Assembly: GCA_020629035.1 (NCBI GenBank)
Contig: JAHDEC010000003.1
Span: 183,983 to 247,982 of the forward strand
DNA from: Saprospiraceae bacterium
Lineage (GTDB): Bacteria; Bacteroidota; Bacteroidia; Chitinophagales; Saprospiraceae
Direction: 5' to 3'
DNA length: 64,000 nucleotides
Positions 33,788-44,142 of the stretch are shown here, in pieces (position 1 is the stretch's first letter; every line of letters begins with the position of its first letter). Below the pieces are notes generated by a model that had not been told where the DNA came from, did not search any database, and worked only from the letters and a program-made list of their open reading frames with translations. The position numbers were made by a program, and so were the translations under genes.

Positions 33788-35665
33788 ATGGCAATGAATA
33801 GTTTAGGTTTTGACTTCAAACATTTAAAAGGTGATTTATTCGGTGGGCTTACTGCTGGTATTGTAGCCCTTCCTCTGGCGCTTGCATTCGGCGTAAGTTC
33901 TGGATTGGGGCCAAGTGCTGGTTTATATGGAGCCATCATTATAAGTTTCTTTGCTGCTCTTTTTGGCGGAACTAACACTCAAATATCTGGTCCAACTGCA
34001 CCGATGACTGCTGTGAGTATGGTAATTATAGCAGGTATTGTAGCAGCCTTTGATGGTGATGTAAGCAAGGCATTACCCGCTATCCTTACTATATTTTTAC
34101 TAGCGGGACTTATCCAAATAAGTTTAGGTTTTATGGGGCTTGGTAAGTACATAAAATACATTCCCTATCCGGTAGTTTCGGGGTTTATGACGGCAATTGG
34201 TGTCATTATTTTGATAACTCAAATATTACCCGCACTGGGATATTACCCTAAAGAAGATACGCAGTATGTTGAGCAGTTTAAGCCTTTTGCCGAAGAAATA
34301 ATATTGGACAATATACTCAAAGAAGAAGCTGGTGAAGGAATCTTAGTCTTAGAAGATTTTAAAGAAACCATAAAGCGAGCAGAAGGTATATCACAAGCAC
34401 AAATATTAAAGGAATCACAGACGCTAGCAGGCAAAGATGCATCTGGAATTATAGGCGCAATCAAAGTGTTACCCCGTGCTTTAAAAAACATAAACTGGTT
34501 AGAATTGATCCTAGCATTGGCCACCATTTTTATCATTTTTGGCTTTAAGCGAATTACCAAGGCTGTACCAAGTACCTTGGTAGCATTACTTGTCATGTCA
34601 GGGATTGCCATCGGATTTAAGTTGGATTACAGGCCGATCGAAGAAATACCAAGTGGATTACCATTACCTAATTGGGCCATTTTTACAGAGTTTAGTTTTT
34701 CGAGTATTTCTCCCTTTATTTTTACGGCTATAACCTTAGCTCTTTTGGGAGCAATCGATTCATTATTGACTTCGGTTGTTGCGGATAATATGACCAAAAC
34801 AAAGCATAATCCTAATAAAGAATTAATTGGACAGGGAATTGGAAATAGTATAGCTGCGGTATTTGGTGGAATTCCAGGTGCAGGAGCCACTATTAGAACG
34901 GTAGTAAATATTAATTCCGGTGGTAAAACCAAACTTTCAGGAATGATTGCAGGTGTTTTATTGCTAGTTATTTTATTGGCTTTAGGTCCGATTGCATCTA
35001 AGATCCCAGCAGCTGTTCTCGCAGGTATTTTGATTACCGTAGGTATTGGGGTTATGGATTACAAAGGCTTAAAAGCGATTCCTTTTATGCCAAGAGCAGA
35101 AGTTGCCATTCTACTAATAGTGTTAGTTCTATCATCAGTATGGAATTTAGTTTATGCAGTGGGCATTGGATTAGTTATAGCATCGCTAATGTTTATGAAG
35201 AAAATTGGTGATTTAACGGCTGAAAAATCTGATGTTAAATCCCTAGAAGAGGAATCATGGAAAGATGAAATTAACTTTCCTAAAGAACTTAAGGAAGAGG
35301 TGTTTATTAAGCATATCAAGGGACCACTCTTTTTTGGTTCGACTAGTGATTTCCAGCGATTAGCTATGCAAATACCGAAAACTGCTTCAACGGTGGTGAT
35401 TCGAATGGGTAGGGTGCCTTACATGGATCAATCTGGGCTCTATGCCATGGAAGATGTCATCGTGGACTTAGCGAAACAAGACATTAAATTACTTTTAGTT
35501 AATGTTAACGAGCAGCCTCGATATATGATGGAGCGAATAGATATAATACCTGATTTAATTCCGGCTAAACATATCTTTAGCAATTTTGATGAATGTATGT
35601 TATGGGTAAAAGATAATGTGCCTGATGAGTATGATCCGGATGGAAAAAAACATGCTAAAGCATAA
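33788..35665 (+). CDS. SulP family inorganic anion transporter
   Basis: 625 residues from the ATG at 33788; earlier in-frame codons give extra residues with no hydrophobic pattern. About ten to twelve membrane segments follow FDFKHLKGDLFGGLTAGIVALPLALAFGVS, with the SulP signature GLYGAIIISFFAALFGGTNTQISGPTAPM and PVVSGFMTAIGVII. A loop after ~180 is long and hydrophilic. The C-terminus is a STAS domain (~515-600; GPLFFGSTSDF, MDQSGLYAMEDVIVDL). SulP proteins move sulfate or bicarbonate, sometimes with protons or sodium; the substrate cannot be decided here. A TetR regulator is divergent. Confidence 0.92.
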   Translation: MAMNSLGFDFKHLKGDLFGGLTAGIVALPLALAFGVSSGLGPSAGLYGAIIISFFAALFGGTNTQISGPTAPMTAVSMVIIAGIVAAFDGDVSKALPAILTIFLLAGLIQISLGFMGLGKYIKYIPYPVVSGFMTAIGVIILITQILPALGYYPKEDTQYVEQFKPFAEEIILDNILKEEAGEGILVLEDFKETIKRAEGISQAQILKESQTLAGKDASGIIGAIKVLPRALKNINWLELILALATIFIIFGFKRITKAVPSTLVALLVMSGIAIGFKLDYRPIEEIPSGLPLPNWAIFTEFSFSSISPFIFTAITLALLGAIDSLLTSVVADNMTKTKHNPNKELIGQGIGNSIAAVFGGIPGAGATIRTVVNINSGGKTKLSGMIAGVLLLVILLALGPIASKIPAAVLAGILITVGIGVMDYKGLKAIPFMPRAEVAILLIVLVLSSVWNLVYAVGIGLVIASLMFMKKIGDLTAEKSDVKSLEEESWKDEINFPKELKEEVFIKHIKGPLFFGSTSDFQRLAMQIPKTASTVVIRMGRVPYMDQSGLYAMEDVIVDLAKQDIKLLLVNVNEQPRYMMERIDIIPDLIPAKHIFSNFDECMLWVKDNVPDEYDPDGKKHAKA

Positions 35666-35682
35666 AAAGTAAAACCTAATAT

Positions 35683-35718
35683 AAAAAGCTAAAATAGTCA
35701 ATCATTTTAGCTTTTTTT
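35683..35718. terminator. Terminator after SulP gene
   Basis: A perfect 13-bp inverted repeat (35683-35695 with 35704-35716), 8-base loop, followed by more T. It lies 17 bases after the SulP stop and before the end of the convergent reductase gene. Its AT-rich flanks allow use from either side. Confidence 0.85.
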
Positions 35719-35726
35719 TAAGATAA

Positions 35727-36491
35727 TCACCGAATAAATCCGCCTTCCGAATGAATGGTTTGTCCTGTGATCCAACTAGCCTCATCGCTGGCAAGAAATC
35801 CAATAAGCTTGGCTGTATCTTTTGGGGTACCCAATCTTTTCATCGGAAATTGTTTTAGCAATTGCTGTTTAGTTTCATCGGACATCCAGCCAGTGTCATT
35901 AGGGCCTGGATTAACATTATTAATCGTAATCCCCTTTGCTGCTAATGTTTGTGATAAAGTAGAGCACAAGGTCTCTATGGCTCCTTTACTTATGGCATAG
36001 GCAATCTCATTTGGCATAGGGCCTAATGATTGTCCGGATGTAAGGTTAATAATTCTACCATTTCCTGCCGACTCAAATTGCTTAATAAAAGCTTGGGTGA
36101 GTAATATGCTTGCCTTAATATTTAACTCATAATGTTTATCTAAATCCGAGGATGTCAGATTTTCAATGTTGTTGGAAGTAGAGTAGGTAGCATTATTTAT
36201 TAAAACGGTAGGCGAACCCAAATCTTCTTTCACCTTTTTCATTAATCGTTGGGTTGCATTTTCACTAGTCAGATCCAATTCCAAGCGACTACAGCGAACA
36301 CCTAGCTGCTGGATGGTTCGTTGTATTCTTTCAGGCTCTTTAGGATCGACTCCCCAAGGCATTTCATCATCATAGGCAGTCCAATAAGTGAAGAAAACAT
36401 CAAATCCCTTGCGAGCTAAGTCACAGCAAATAGCCTTTCCTATTCCTTTCCATCGGCTTGCACCGGTCACTAAGGCAATTTTTCTATTCAT
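35727..36491 (-). CDS. Short-chain reductase (3-oxoacyl-ACP-reductase-like)
   Basis: 254 residues, classical SDR: TGASRWKGIGKAI (8-20), NNAT (98-101), NLTSGQS (catalytic Ser), Y-A-I-S-K (Tyr/Lys) in AYAISKGAIETL, and NPGPNDTGWM. The W-K insertion in the glycine motif (ASRWKGIGKA) and a long loop (WTAYDDEMPWGVDPKEPERI) mark a subfamily of Bacteroidota and Firmicutes oxidoreductases of unknown substrate. Nine bases separate it from the serine hydrolase gene; co-transcription is likely. Confidence 0.85.
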   Translation of the reverse strand: MNRKIALVTGASRWKGIGKAICCDLARKGFDVFFTYWTAYDDEMPWGVDPKEPERIQRTIQQLGVRCSRLELDLTSENATQRLMKKVKEDLGSPTVLINNATYSTSNNIENLTSSDLDKHYELNIKASILLTQAFIKQFESAGNGRIINLTSGQSLGPMPNEIAYAISKGAIETLCSTLSQTLAAKGITINNVNPGPNDTGWMSDETKQQLLKQFPMKRLGTPKDTAKLIGFLASDEASWITGQTIHSEGGFIR

Positions 36492-36500
36492 TGATTTTAG

Positions 36501-37682
36501 TTATTTTGAAGTATGGAGATGGACTAATTCTTTAAAAAGATCATTCCAAATAATATCCTTAGCATACCATCCATTAGCAAGTATGGTGATGGCTAAATCA
36601 TGTTTGGGATATATCATAAGTATGCTACAACATCCTGGATTGGTTCCCACGTGAAAATAACTTGGCCCAAGATCAGGATCTGTTTGTATCCACCAGCCAA
36701 GTCCCATAGAGATACGTTCGTTGTCAGTTTTATGGCTAGCATCCCACATGGCCGTTAAGCTCTTTTTTCGTAATACATCAGCTGTAGATTCTTGATGATA
36801 AATGGCTAATATTTCTCTTGAAAAAGCATTAAGCTCTCGGGTGGAGCTGATTAGATTGCCGCTCGGATTATGTTCATATTCTTCACCTACAGTAATGTGA
36901 TTTGCTAATCTTAGAGGCTGCTGGTCTAATATTGGATTCTTTTTTCGATCCACTCCGGAAAAGTTTAATCGCTTTATTGCTTTCGAATTTCCTGCTACAA
37001 TTTGGGGAAGGGCAAGTCTATTCGAATCAATTTGCTCAAAAAAGTAAGTGCTATTATCCATACCCACTTTTGAAAGTATTTGCTCCTTAATATATCTATC
37101 AAAGGGTAAATTGGTTTTTTGCTCAATCACAAGACCGAGCAAGTCAAAAGCCACATTACTATAGGTTTTGTAGGACATTTTTGTACCCGGTTTAAATTTG
37201 AGCTTTTTATTCCTGAGGTGATTTATGTAAAGAGGGAGCGATGTCCTATCATCTGGTGAATGATCTAGTTTGTTGTCCCACATTAAACCGGAAGAGTGAG
37301 TCAGCAGTTGCTTTATGCTGATGTCTCGATGGCGTTTGTCTTTCATCGTGAAACCAGGTAGAATATCTACAAGTTTCTCTTCTAATGTCAGTTCGCCATT
37401 TTCTACTAGTTGCATTATTGCAATAGTCGTAAATAGTTTTGAAATAGAAGCGATATTGAACAAAGTGCTATCACTGACTGGAATCTGCTTATTATGACTG
37501 GTTGTGCCGTGTGATTTAGTATAGCTTTGCTTATTATGGACAACTCCTATGGACAATCCTACAATGGAGTGTTCCTGGCTGTAGAGCTCTATTAATGAAT
37601 CTAGCCTGGGTGAGTTTAATGCTTGGGCACTAGTATCTGAAAGTAGAAAACTAAATAATAGGATAAGTAAAATTTCTCTCAT
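36501..37682 (-). CDS. Secreted serine hydrolase (class C beta-lactamase-like)
   Basis: 393 residues. Signal peptide at 1-20. The beta-lactamase/DD-peptidase motifs are ISKLF (S-x-x-K with Ser near 80: NIASISKLF), Y-S-N in MSYKTYSNVAFDLLG, and a late H-V-G in YFHVGTNPGCC. The family includes carboxypeptidases, esterases and D-amino-peptidases; drug resistance is not implied. All three catalytic motifs are intact. It shares a direction and 9-base gap with the reductase gene. Confidence 0.87.
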   Translation of the reverse strand: MREILLILLFSFLLSDTSAQALNSPRLDSLIELYSQEHSIVGLSIGVVHNKQSYTKSHGTTSHNKQIPVSDSTLFNIASISKLFTTIAIMQLVENGELTLEEKLVDILPGFTMKDKRHRDISIKQLLTHSSGLMWDNKLDHSPDDRTSLPLYINHLRNKKLKFKPGTKMSYKTYSNVAFDLLGLVIEQKTNLPFDRYIKEQILSKVGMDNSTYFFEQIDSNRLALPQIVAGNSKAIKRLNFSGVDRKKNPILDQQPLRLANHITVGEEYEHNPSGNLISSTRELNAFSREILAIYHQESTADVLRKKSLTAMWDASHKTDNERISMGLGWWIQTDPDLGPSYFHVGTNPGCCSILMIYPKHDLAITILANGWYAKDIIWNDLFKELVHLHTSK

Positions 37683-37740
37683 GGCTAAGCTTTAAATTCA
37701 TTAGGAGCAAATAGTAATGATTATAATATTCACAGCTTTT

Positions 37741-38625
37741 TTATAAACCTAAGGTATCCCTTAAATGTATATCGTTTGTGCTATTTTTATTCCAGTAGTC
37801 ACTTAAGATCGTTTTTATTTTTTTGCCGCTAGTTGTCAGCTTTTGTTTGTTGGCTCCATATCCACTAATGTATTCTTCTGTCCATGATTCAATAGTATGA
37901 GGGAAACTTGATTCAAAAGTAATACTAAGCTTTCTATCTAGTGCAGGATAATCTAAGGTGTACGTGGAAGAGCCTTTACCAGTTGTAAGGCTTGCCTGAC
38001 AGTTTTGTTGTTTAAATGTTTTATGCATTAAACTTAGGTAGAAGAAACTAGGAATCATTTGTAATTCTCTAGTTGGAAGATTTGCAGGATTAGTGCGAAT
38101 TATACTCCAAATGTCATCTTCTAAAGCTGCTATTTTATGGGATTGTCCTTTAGTACTTTCTCCTTGGAAATAAGAATCAATTGTTAACTCCAGTTATTTT
38201 TTGCGGGTCATCTCCATATACGTATGACCACACCATTCTTGAGAGGAGCAACTAATTTTTAAACTATTTGTACTTCCATCTAGTGGAAAGAAAGAACTGG
38301 TCATCATCGAATAAGGATAGATGCCAGTCGTAAATTGCTTGGTAGCATTTAGTTTTAGCACTTGAACATTATCCATGCCAGGATAATCTGCTTTCACAAA
38401 TTCACTGGTTGAAAAAGGTTCGGATACGAAGATTAATACGGCAGTACCCTTATGTATTTCACCATACCTTGCTTGTTCTAATTGGTAGCTGCTTATTTCA
38501 GCTTTACCCTGATTCCAGTATTGATCAAAAGAAGCATCTGGTGTTGGAAATTGAGCTTGGATAGTTTCCGTACAGCTGGGTAAAAACAAAAGAAGTACCG
38601 ATATTTTAAGCATTAGACTTTTCAT
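37741..38625 (-). pseudogene. Secreted ~295-residue protein gene broken by an in-frame TAA
   Basis: From 38625: signal or lipoprotein-like N-terminus (LLLFLPSCTET), then QARYGEIHKGTAVLIFVSEPFS, GIYPYSMMTSSFFP and QEWCGHTYMEM. A TAA at 38194-38196 interrupts the frame, which then continues without another stop (IDSYFQGES, ALEDDIWSIIRTNP, MIPSFFYLSLMHK, YPALDRKLSITFESSFP) to 37741. Both halves are in the same frame and together give the normal length and pattern of a Bacteroidota exported family that databases often label septum formation inhibitor Maf, although no Maf nucleotide site is seen. A single base change broke it, or an error did. Confidence 0.72.
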
Positions 38626-38668
38626 CTTGATTCATTTTTTTGCTTGTTGTTATTCAATGTTCAAAAAA

Positions 38669-38694
38669 AAAGGCGAACCATTAGGCTCGCCTTT
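38669..38694 (-). terminator. Terminator of the M36 metalloprotease gene
   Basis: An 11-bp inverted repeat with one G-T pair (38669-38679 with 38684-38694), 4-base loop, and an uninterrupted T run on the minus strand. It lies 19 bases after the protease stop codon. Confidence 0.9.
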
Positions 38695-38713
38695 AAAACG
38701 CATTATTTATAGT

Positions 38714-41700
38714 TTATTTTTGAATGACTAACTTTTTATTGACTAAACCCTTATCTGAGTGCAATTGCACAACATACATACCTGATGGTAGTGCTCTTGT
38801 ATCAATTGTGTTCGAATAATTTGTATCAATTTGGTTTAGGTTTTCAGTCATTACTTGAACTCCTTGTACGTTAGTTATTGTCATCTGATAATCTCTAACC
38901 TCGGTGTTTTTGATGATAAGCTGTACATAATTTCCAGCAGGGTTAGGGAATAGACCCAATTCTGTATCTGTATCGATTAAGTCATCGGTACTTACTTCCA
39001 CCTTAACATTTATTACTGCTACACCACTGTCGCAATTTGAATCACCCTCACCAGAAGAAATACAAATTTCTGATTCATAATCTTTAAGATCAATCAACTC
39101 AAAATCATCGATAAACCAACCTGGTACAGGACTGTTAGAAATAATTCCTTCATCAGTTCCATATCGGAATTGGACATCAATTGCTGTACCATTGTAAGCA
39201 CTTAAATCAATGATAGTAGGAATAAACATTTCATTAGTGGTTCCTGTCCATCCAAAGTGGTTAGGAATAGCAAAAGTTGCATAAGAAATATCGCTGTTGT
39301 AACCGTTTAGCAAGAAATCATCTCTGACATCAACCCAGTCATTTTCGCCCGCAGGAGATACTCTCATAAAACCAGCATCTGTCGCTTCTTGCGTATCGTA
39401 TCTATGGAAAAAACGCAAACCAGGTCTTGATCCAGAAACGTTTAATCCTTGGAAAATTAATCGCTGATCTGATTCAGTTTCTGGCTCAGAAACATAGTAA
39501 GATCTATCTGGACTGTGAGAGGCAACCGAAGTGTATCCAAAGAAATTTCCTCCCTCTGATCCTTCAAATGGAATATCCCAGTTTCCAGTATTAGACTCAA
39601 TGTCGTCAATAAAAATACGCTCACTAAAATTCGTTGGATCGGTCGAATATACAATTTCAAAGTTTTCTTCAAATAAAGACTCCAAATCGCCGTATTCAAA
39701 AATCAACATATCTCCATCATTGGTTGGAGTCACAGAAGCCGTAGAGCTTACAAAAGTCATTCCGGCGGGAATTTCGTCAGTAATAACGACATTTGTAGCG
39801 ACTTCTTCTCGGTGGTTAGCCATACTAACCGAAACGGTCATATCATCACCTGGCTCGATAAGGTCAGGCATTGTTTTCTGAATCTTAAGTTCTTTAATAC
39901 AAGTAGGTAAAGGTTCGAAATCTTCAGTTCCATCTGATCTAGAATTTGTGCTTCCTTGATCTGCGTAGTAACCCAAACCTCTTCTAGCAAATACTTCCCA
40001 AATTAAACATTGGTGATCTCCATTAAAGTTTAGTAAATCAGCATTTAATATAGCATCTCTTCCATCTACAAATCCTGGACTACATGGCTGTAGCTTCATA
40101 CCTTCCATAACTAAGGTTATTGCTTTATGGTTGCCTGATTCAGTATTCGCAAAATCAGCATCCCATCCATATAAATCTACCATTGCCCAGTATAAATCCC
40201 ACAACATAGCACACCAGACTTGACCCACACCGTGAGGTACTGAATTTACTTTTACCTTATTGTAAGTTTCAGGATTTATACTCATATCTGTACTGTACGG
40301 GAATGTTCTAATTCCAGAACCATTTACATCTTCTCCGTTTGCATATACACCTACACCTCTTACGTCAGTTCCTAAATCACCTTCTTCTACCGAGGTAATT
40401 AAACTGAAGAAATCAGACCATCCTTCACCCATTTGCTCCTCATTACCTAGGCAACCTACAGCTCCTGGTCCTGCCGTCAAACGATTAGAAATTCCATGAC
40501 CGTATTCATGAGCAATAATGCCATTATCGAATGAGCCATTATATTGAGATGGTCCTTCTATTTCTTCGGCTTCGATTTTAATGGTTACTGTTTGACCTAG
40601 CGTAATTTGATCTCTAATTCTATTACATTGAGAAAATGGTAACTGGATAGTTGGTATCGTTACTTGATTTCCTACATCACCGGCTCCTAAGCCTAATAAT
40701 TCCTCTCCTGTTCCACCATTCACTCCTGGAACATTACAGATGATACATGCCCCAGCTCCAGCTTCTTGTGCCTTTAATGCTTTCCATCCAAACTCACAAG
40801 TTCCACGATCGATTAGTGCAATTTTTCCAGCCACCGCTTCAGCATTAGCAATATCATTACAACACTGTGTTCCTCCAGAAGAGCTTCCGTCAGTTGCTAG
40901 CACTGCCTCACCTGTAAAAGGAACATCTCCATAATCATCAAAACCCCACGAACCGTCTAGCGTTACCGTTCCTACTTCTAAATAACCTGAAATCCCAATT
41001 GGATCTAAAATCTCACATAATCTTGAACCAACTTGATTCCAAACGTACATTTGCATACGTCCATTTCCTCCATCTGGAGGTGTAGCAAAATTAGCATTGT
41101 CTGTACCGCTTCCATCCATTGCTTCTGCTAGTACATAATCGTTGCCATTACCGCCATTACCATAATTATTTGCTTGGAAGCTACCTGCTGCCTCATCAAA
41201 TCCAAACTCGTAAGTGATATCATGCATCATATTAACCATGTAAAACAAGTTTACCGTCGTCGAATTAAGATTAAATGCTGGTTCTTCATCTGTAAAATGT
41301 TCAAAGTCAAAAATCAAATCAGCACCACCATCTGGCTCATTACCTGAAGACTGATTAAGATCTTGGCGATCCTCATATGCATGAACATTATTTCCTCGTG
41401 TAATGGTATATTCAGCACCTTCTTGACCATTTATATCATGCCAACCGAATGGAGATGAACTAGGTATAGCAGGGTTTTGAACTAAATCATGAGGTCCATG
41501 TAGTGGACTTTCTGCTGGTAAAGCATACACTCTATAAATGTTTTCCATTTTCATGGGTGCATTTGCCTCCACAGCTTTATGTGGCATGTGATGCCCTCTA
41601 CACGCACTTGAATGGTTTGTGTATTTTCCTTTTTCTGCTTTGCAATAAACTGTGTAGTTAGTTTTGTCTAAAATTTCACCTGTTTTTGCATCTACCTTTA

Positions 41701-42280
41701 TATTCCAGTAGTCTGCATTTTCTTTCATATCTAACTCTACAGCCCATGATAATTTAATGGTTCCATCAGCTTGAAGTAAGTAGGTTTGTTTCACATTAAT
41801 GTCGCTTTGAGTTGCTCCATTTTGGTGATAAATAAACTTTTGCTCGTTTATTTTTTCTTTTAGTTCAATGCTTTGCTTCGTCTGTACTTCAGCCTCCACT
41901 AATGCTTGCTCGATTGCTTCATTAGGTGCTAATTTTGCTGACTTATTGCTTACCTTACTGGCAGCATTAGTAATCCATCGATTAGCTAAGACTTTTACTT
42001 CATTATTTTTCATCACCACCACATTCATAATACTGTTGTGGATAGGTATACCATCTATAGACTGAGTTAGATAGATATAGTGAAGACCATTTTTCTTATT
42101 GATATATGCATCCGATACAAGGATGTTATCTATATCGGAAGGACTTAATTGTAATTGCTCTGCTTGACTTATAACAAATTGCTTTGCTAGCTCCGTGTTA
42201 ACAGCATCTTGTGCCATTATATTAGAAATAGAAAAAACAAAAAGTAGAGAGAACAATAGCTTTTGTAAATTCGTGATCAT
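38714..42280 (-). CDS. M36 fungalysin-type metalloprotease with PA and T9SS domains
   Basis: 1188 residues. Signal peptide ends ~23 (Met-Ala before Gln). FTP/PepSY propeptide ~27-210. Catalytic domain: HEYGH at 591-595 (HExxH), third zinc ligand in EEQMGEGWSDFF. A PA (protease-associated) domain lies inside, ~430-560 (IALIDRGTCEFGWKALKAQEAGA). A DUF11-like segment precedes a C-terminal MAM-like or jelly-roll region, and the last ~75 residues are a T9SS sorting domain (LGLFPNPAGN to KKLVIQK). Expected: surface-bound or released endopeptidase activated by propeptide removal. All domains are intact. It is one of the largest cargo proteins here. Confidence 0.95.
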   Translation of the reverse strand: MITNLQKLLFSLLFVFSISNIMAQDAVNTELAKQFVISQAEQLQLSPSDIDNILVSDAYINKKNGLHYIYLTQSIDGIPIHNSIMNVVVMKNNEVKVLANRWITNAASKVSNKSAKLAPNEAIEQALVEAEVQTKQSIELKEKINEQKFIYHQNGATQSDINVKQTYLLQADGTIKLSWAVELDMKENADYWNIKVDAKTGEILDKTNYTVYCKAEKGKYTNHSSACRGHHMPHKAVEANAPMKMENIYRVYALPAESPLHGPHDLVQNPAIPSSSPFGWHDINGQEGAEYTITRGNNVHAYEDRQDLNQSSGNEPDGGADLIFDFEHFTDEEPAFNLNSTTVNLFYMVNMMHDITYEFGFDEAAGSFQANNYGNGGNGNDYVLAEAMDGSGTDNANFATPPDGGNGRMQMYVWNQVGSRLCEILDPIGISGYLEVGTVTLDGSWGFDDYGDVPFTGEAVLATDGSSSGGTQCCNDIANAEAVAGKIALIDRGTCEFGWKALKAQEAGAGACIICNVPGVNGGTGEELLGLGAGDVGNQVTIPTIQLPFSQCNRIRDQITLGQTVTIKIEAEEIEGPSQYNGSFDNGIIAHEYGHGISNRLTAGPGAVGCLGNEEQMGEGWSDFFSLITSVEEGDLGTDVRGVGVYANGEDVNGSGIRTFPYSTDMSINPETYNKVKVNSVPHGVGQVWCAMLWDLYWAMVDLYGWDADFANTESGNHKAITLVMEGMKLQPCSPGFVDGRDAILNADLLNFNGDHQCLIWEVFARRGLGYYADQGSTNSRSDGTEDFEPLPTCIKELKIQKTMPDLIEPGDDMTVSVSMANHREEVATNVVITDEIPAGMTFVSSTASVTPTNDGDMLIFEYGDLESLFEENFEIVYSTDPTNFSERIFIDDIESNTGNWDIPFEGSEGGNFFGYTSVASHSPDRSYYVSEPETESDQRLIFQGLNVSGSRPGLRFFHRYDTQEATDAGFMRVSPAGENDWVDVRDDFLLNGYNSDISYATFAIPNHFGWTGTTNEMFIPTIIDLSAYNGTAIDVQFRYGTDEGIISNSPVPGWFIDDFELIDLKDYESEICISSGEGDSNCDSGVAVINVKVEVSTDDLIDTDTELGLFPNPAGNYVQLIIKNTEVRDYQMTITNVQGVQVMTENLNQIDTNYSNTIDTRALPSGMYVVQLHSDKGLVNKKLVIQK

Positions 42281-42396
42281 TGTATAAGTTTATTTTCACT
42301 CAATATAAGATATCTACCAATCTTTATAAAGTTAATATGCACTTAAAATGGTCATTTAAGAGACTAGTAAATAAATTTCAAGCGTAGATTTAAATT

Positions 42397-43170
42397 ATGG
42401 ACCAACATTCATCCACACAAAATATAAAAGACCAATTTGTCATCGGACGAAACCCAATTTTAGATGCCTTAAAGGAAAAACAGAATATCGAAAAGGTTTG
42501 GATAGACAAAGCGATTAGAGGTCCATTTGAGAAAGAACTCCGTTACTTATGTAGAGAAGCGGAGGTGCAATTACAGGTCGTACCGAAAGAAAAAATAGAT
42601 TTTATTTCTAGAATTAAAGGCCACCAAGGCGTGGTTGCACAAATAAGTCATATCGATTATTTTGATCTAGATGATGTGGTCCAATGGTGTTACGAGCAAG
42701 GGAAAACGCCTTTTATATTGATGACCGAAGGCATTGAAGATGTACGAAATATTGGGGCTCTTGCACGAACTGCCCTTTGGTTTGGTGCGCATGCCATTGT
42801 GGTACCTTTTAAGGGTGGAGCAAGAATTAATGCTGGAGCCATAAAGTCCTCAGCAGGCGCTCTTTTAAAATTGAGAGTCTGTAAGGTTAGTTCCTTACCA
42901 AAAGCGATAGAACAGCTCAAAGGACAGGGTTTGCAAATTATTGCAGCAGATATGCATGGAACTAATGATCTAGCTAAATCGATTGATATTAATCAGGGAG
43001 TTGGCTTAATTATGGGTTCAGAGGGCAAAGGCATATCTTCCAACACTAGAAAGCTAGTAGACCATACAGTTTCTATCCCTGGAGCAGAACAAATGGAATC
43101 ATTAAACGTTTCAGTAGCTACTGGAATACTGATGCACGATATATACAAATTAATTAAAGAGAACATTTAA
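42397..43170 (+). CDS. rlmB: 23S rRNA (guanosine-2'-O-)-methyltransferase RlmB (SpoU family)
   Basis: 257 residues. N-terminal substrate-binding domain (VIGRNPILDALKE), then the knotted SPOUT methyltransferase: EDVRNIGALARTALWFGA (N118, R124), IMGSEGKGIS, and NVSVATGILMHD near the end. It methylates G2251 of 23S rRNA in E. coli; the same site is expected. First of a three-to-four-gene run, 3 bases before the TraB gene. Confidence 0.95.
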   Translation: MDQHSSTQNIKDQFVIGRNPILDALKEKQNIEKVWIDKAIRGPFEKELRYLCREAEVQLQVVPKEKIDFISRIKGHQGVVAQISHIDYFDLDDVVQWCYEQGKTPFILMTEGIEDVRNIGALARTALWFGAHAIVVPFKGGARINAGAIKSSAGALLKLRVCKVSSLPKAIEQLKGQGLQIIAADMHGTNDLAKSIDINQGVGLIMGSEGKGISSNTRKLVDHTVSIPGAEQMESLNVSVATGILMHDIYKLIKENI

Positions 43171-43173
43171 TCA

Positions 43174-44142
43174 ATGAATAGAATAAACGCTTACTTAATC
43201 ATTTTATCAAGCTTCGTGCTATGTACGACTGCCTGTAAATCAAAAAAAGTAATTACGGATGTTGGTCCGCCTTTAGAAAAGCTCGACTTGGCTTATCAGC
43301 CATTAGAAAAAGCCTTATTATGGAAAATTGAAAAAGATGATATTGAGCATGATTCTTATCTTTTTGGTACCATCCATATGATTGATAGAGAAGATTATTT
43401 CCTTCCTCCAGGTACGGAAACAGCTATCAAATCTACCGAGCAAATGGTTTTTGAAATCGATATGGACGATATGCAAAACATAGGTGCTCAGATGGGCATG
43501 CTCTCCAAAGCCATGATGAAAAATGGTACAACGCTTAAGGATTTACTAAGCGATGAAGAATACGAAATTGTGAGTAATCACTTTAAAGAAAAAGGTCTTC
43601 CATTAATGATGTTAGAACGCATTAAGCCTATGTTTTTATCAGCCATGGTCGATATAGATATGTCAGATTTTTCTATGGGAGGAAATGATGGTTCGATCGT
43701 CTCTTACGAAATGGAGTTTTATGAGAAGGCACAAAAAAACAATATGGAGGTCGAAGGCTTAGAAACCATGGATTATCAAATGAGCATATTTGATTCTATC
43801 CCATACGAATCTCAAGCAGATATGTTACTTGAATCTATTACCTCTGAATCTACAGATGAAATGATGGATGCCTTAGTTGAGTCTTATAAGGCGCAAGATA
43901 TTGAGTCTCTAGTCGAGAGTATCGATGAAGATGAAAGTATGGAGAACTATGGAGATATGTTGTTAAAGAACCGTAATATGAATTGGATTCCAGAAATCGG
44001 GATGCAAATGAAGGAAGGTCCTACTTTTTTTGCTGTGGGTGCAGGTCACTTAGCAGGTAAAGATGGAGTCATCCATTTGCTTAGAGAAAGTGGGTATAAA
44101 CTCACGCCCATTACCAAGGAAAATGCGATTAAGCAAATATGA
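43174..44142 (+). CDS. TraB/GumN family lipoprotein
   Basis: 322 residues, lipoprotein signal ending at Cys21 (Thr-Ala-Cys). The TraB/GumN marks are DSYLFGTIHMIDREDYFLP (G-T-x-H) near the N-terminus, FEIDMDD, and a C-terminal FFAVGAGHLAGKDGVIHLLRESGY. These G-x-x-H motifs resemble a metal-dependent hydrolase of the erythromycin-esterase/TIKI type. TIKI proteins are metalloproteases; bacterial relatives are not assigned. It overlaps the carbonic anhydrase gene by 4 bases. Confidence 0.88.
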   Translation: MNRINAYLIILSSFVLCTTACKSKKVITDVGPPLEKLDLAYQPLEKALLWKIEKDDIEHDSYLFGTIHMIDREDYFLPPGTETAIKSTEQMVFEIDMDDMQNIGAQMGMLSKAMMKNGTTLKDLLSDEEYEIVSNHFKEKGLPLMMLERIKPMFLSAMVDIDMSDFSMGGNDGSIVSYEMEFYEKAQKNNMEVEGLETMDYQMSIFDSIPYESQADMLLESITSESTDEMMDALVESYKAQDIESLVESIDEDESMENYGDMLLKNRNMNWIPEIGMQMKEGPTFFAVGAGHLAGKDGVIHLLRESGYKLTPITKENAIKQI

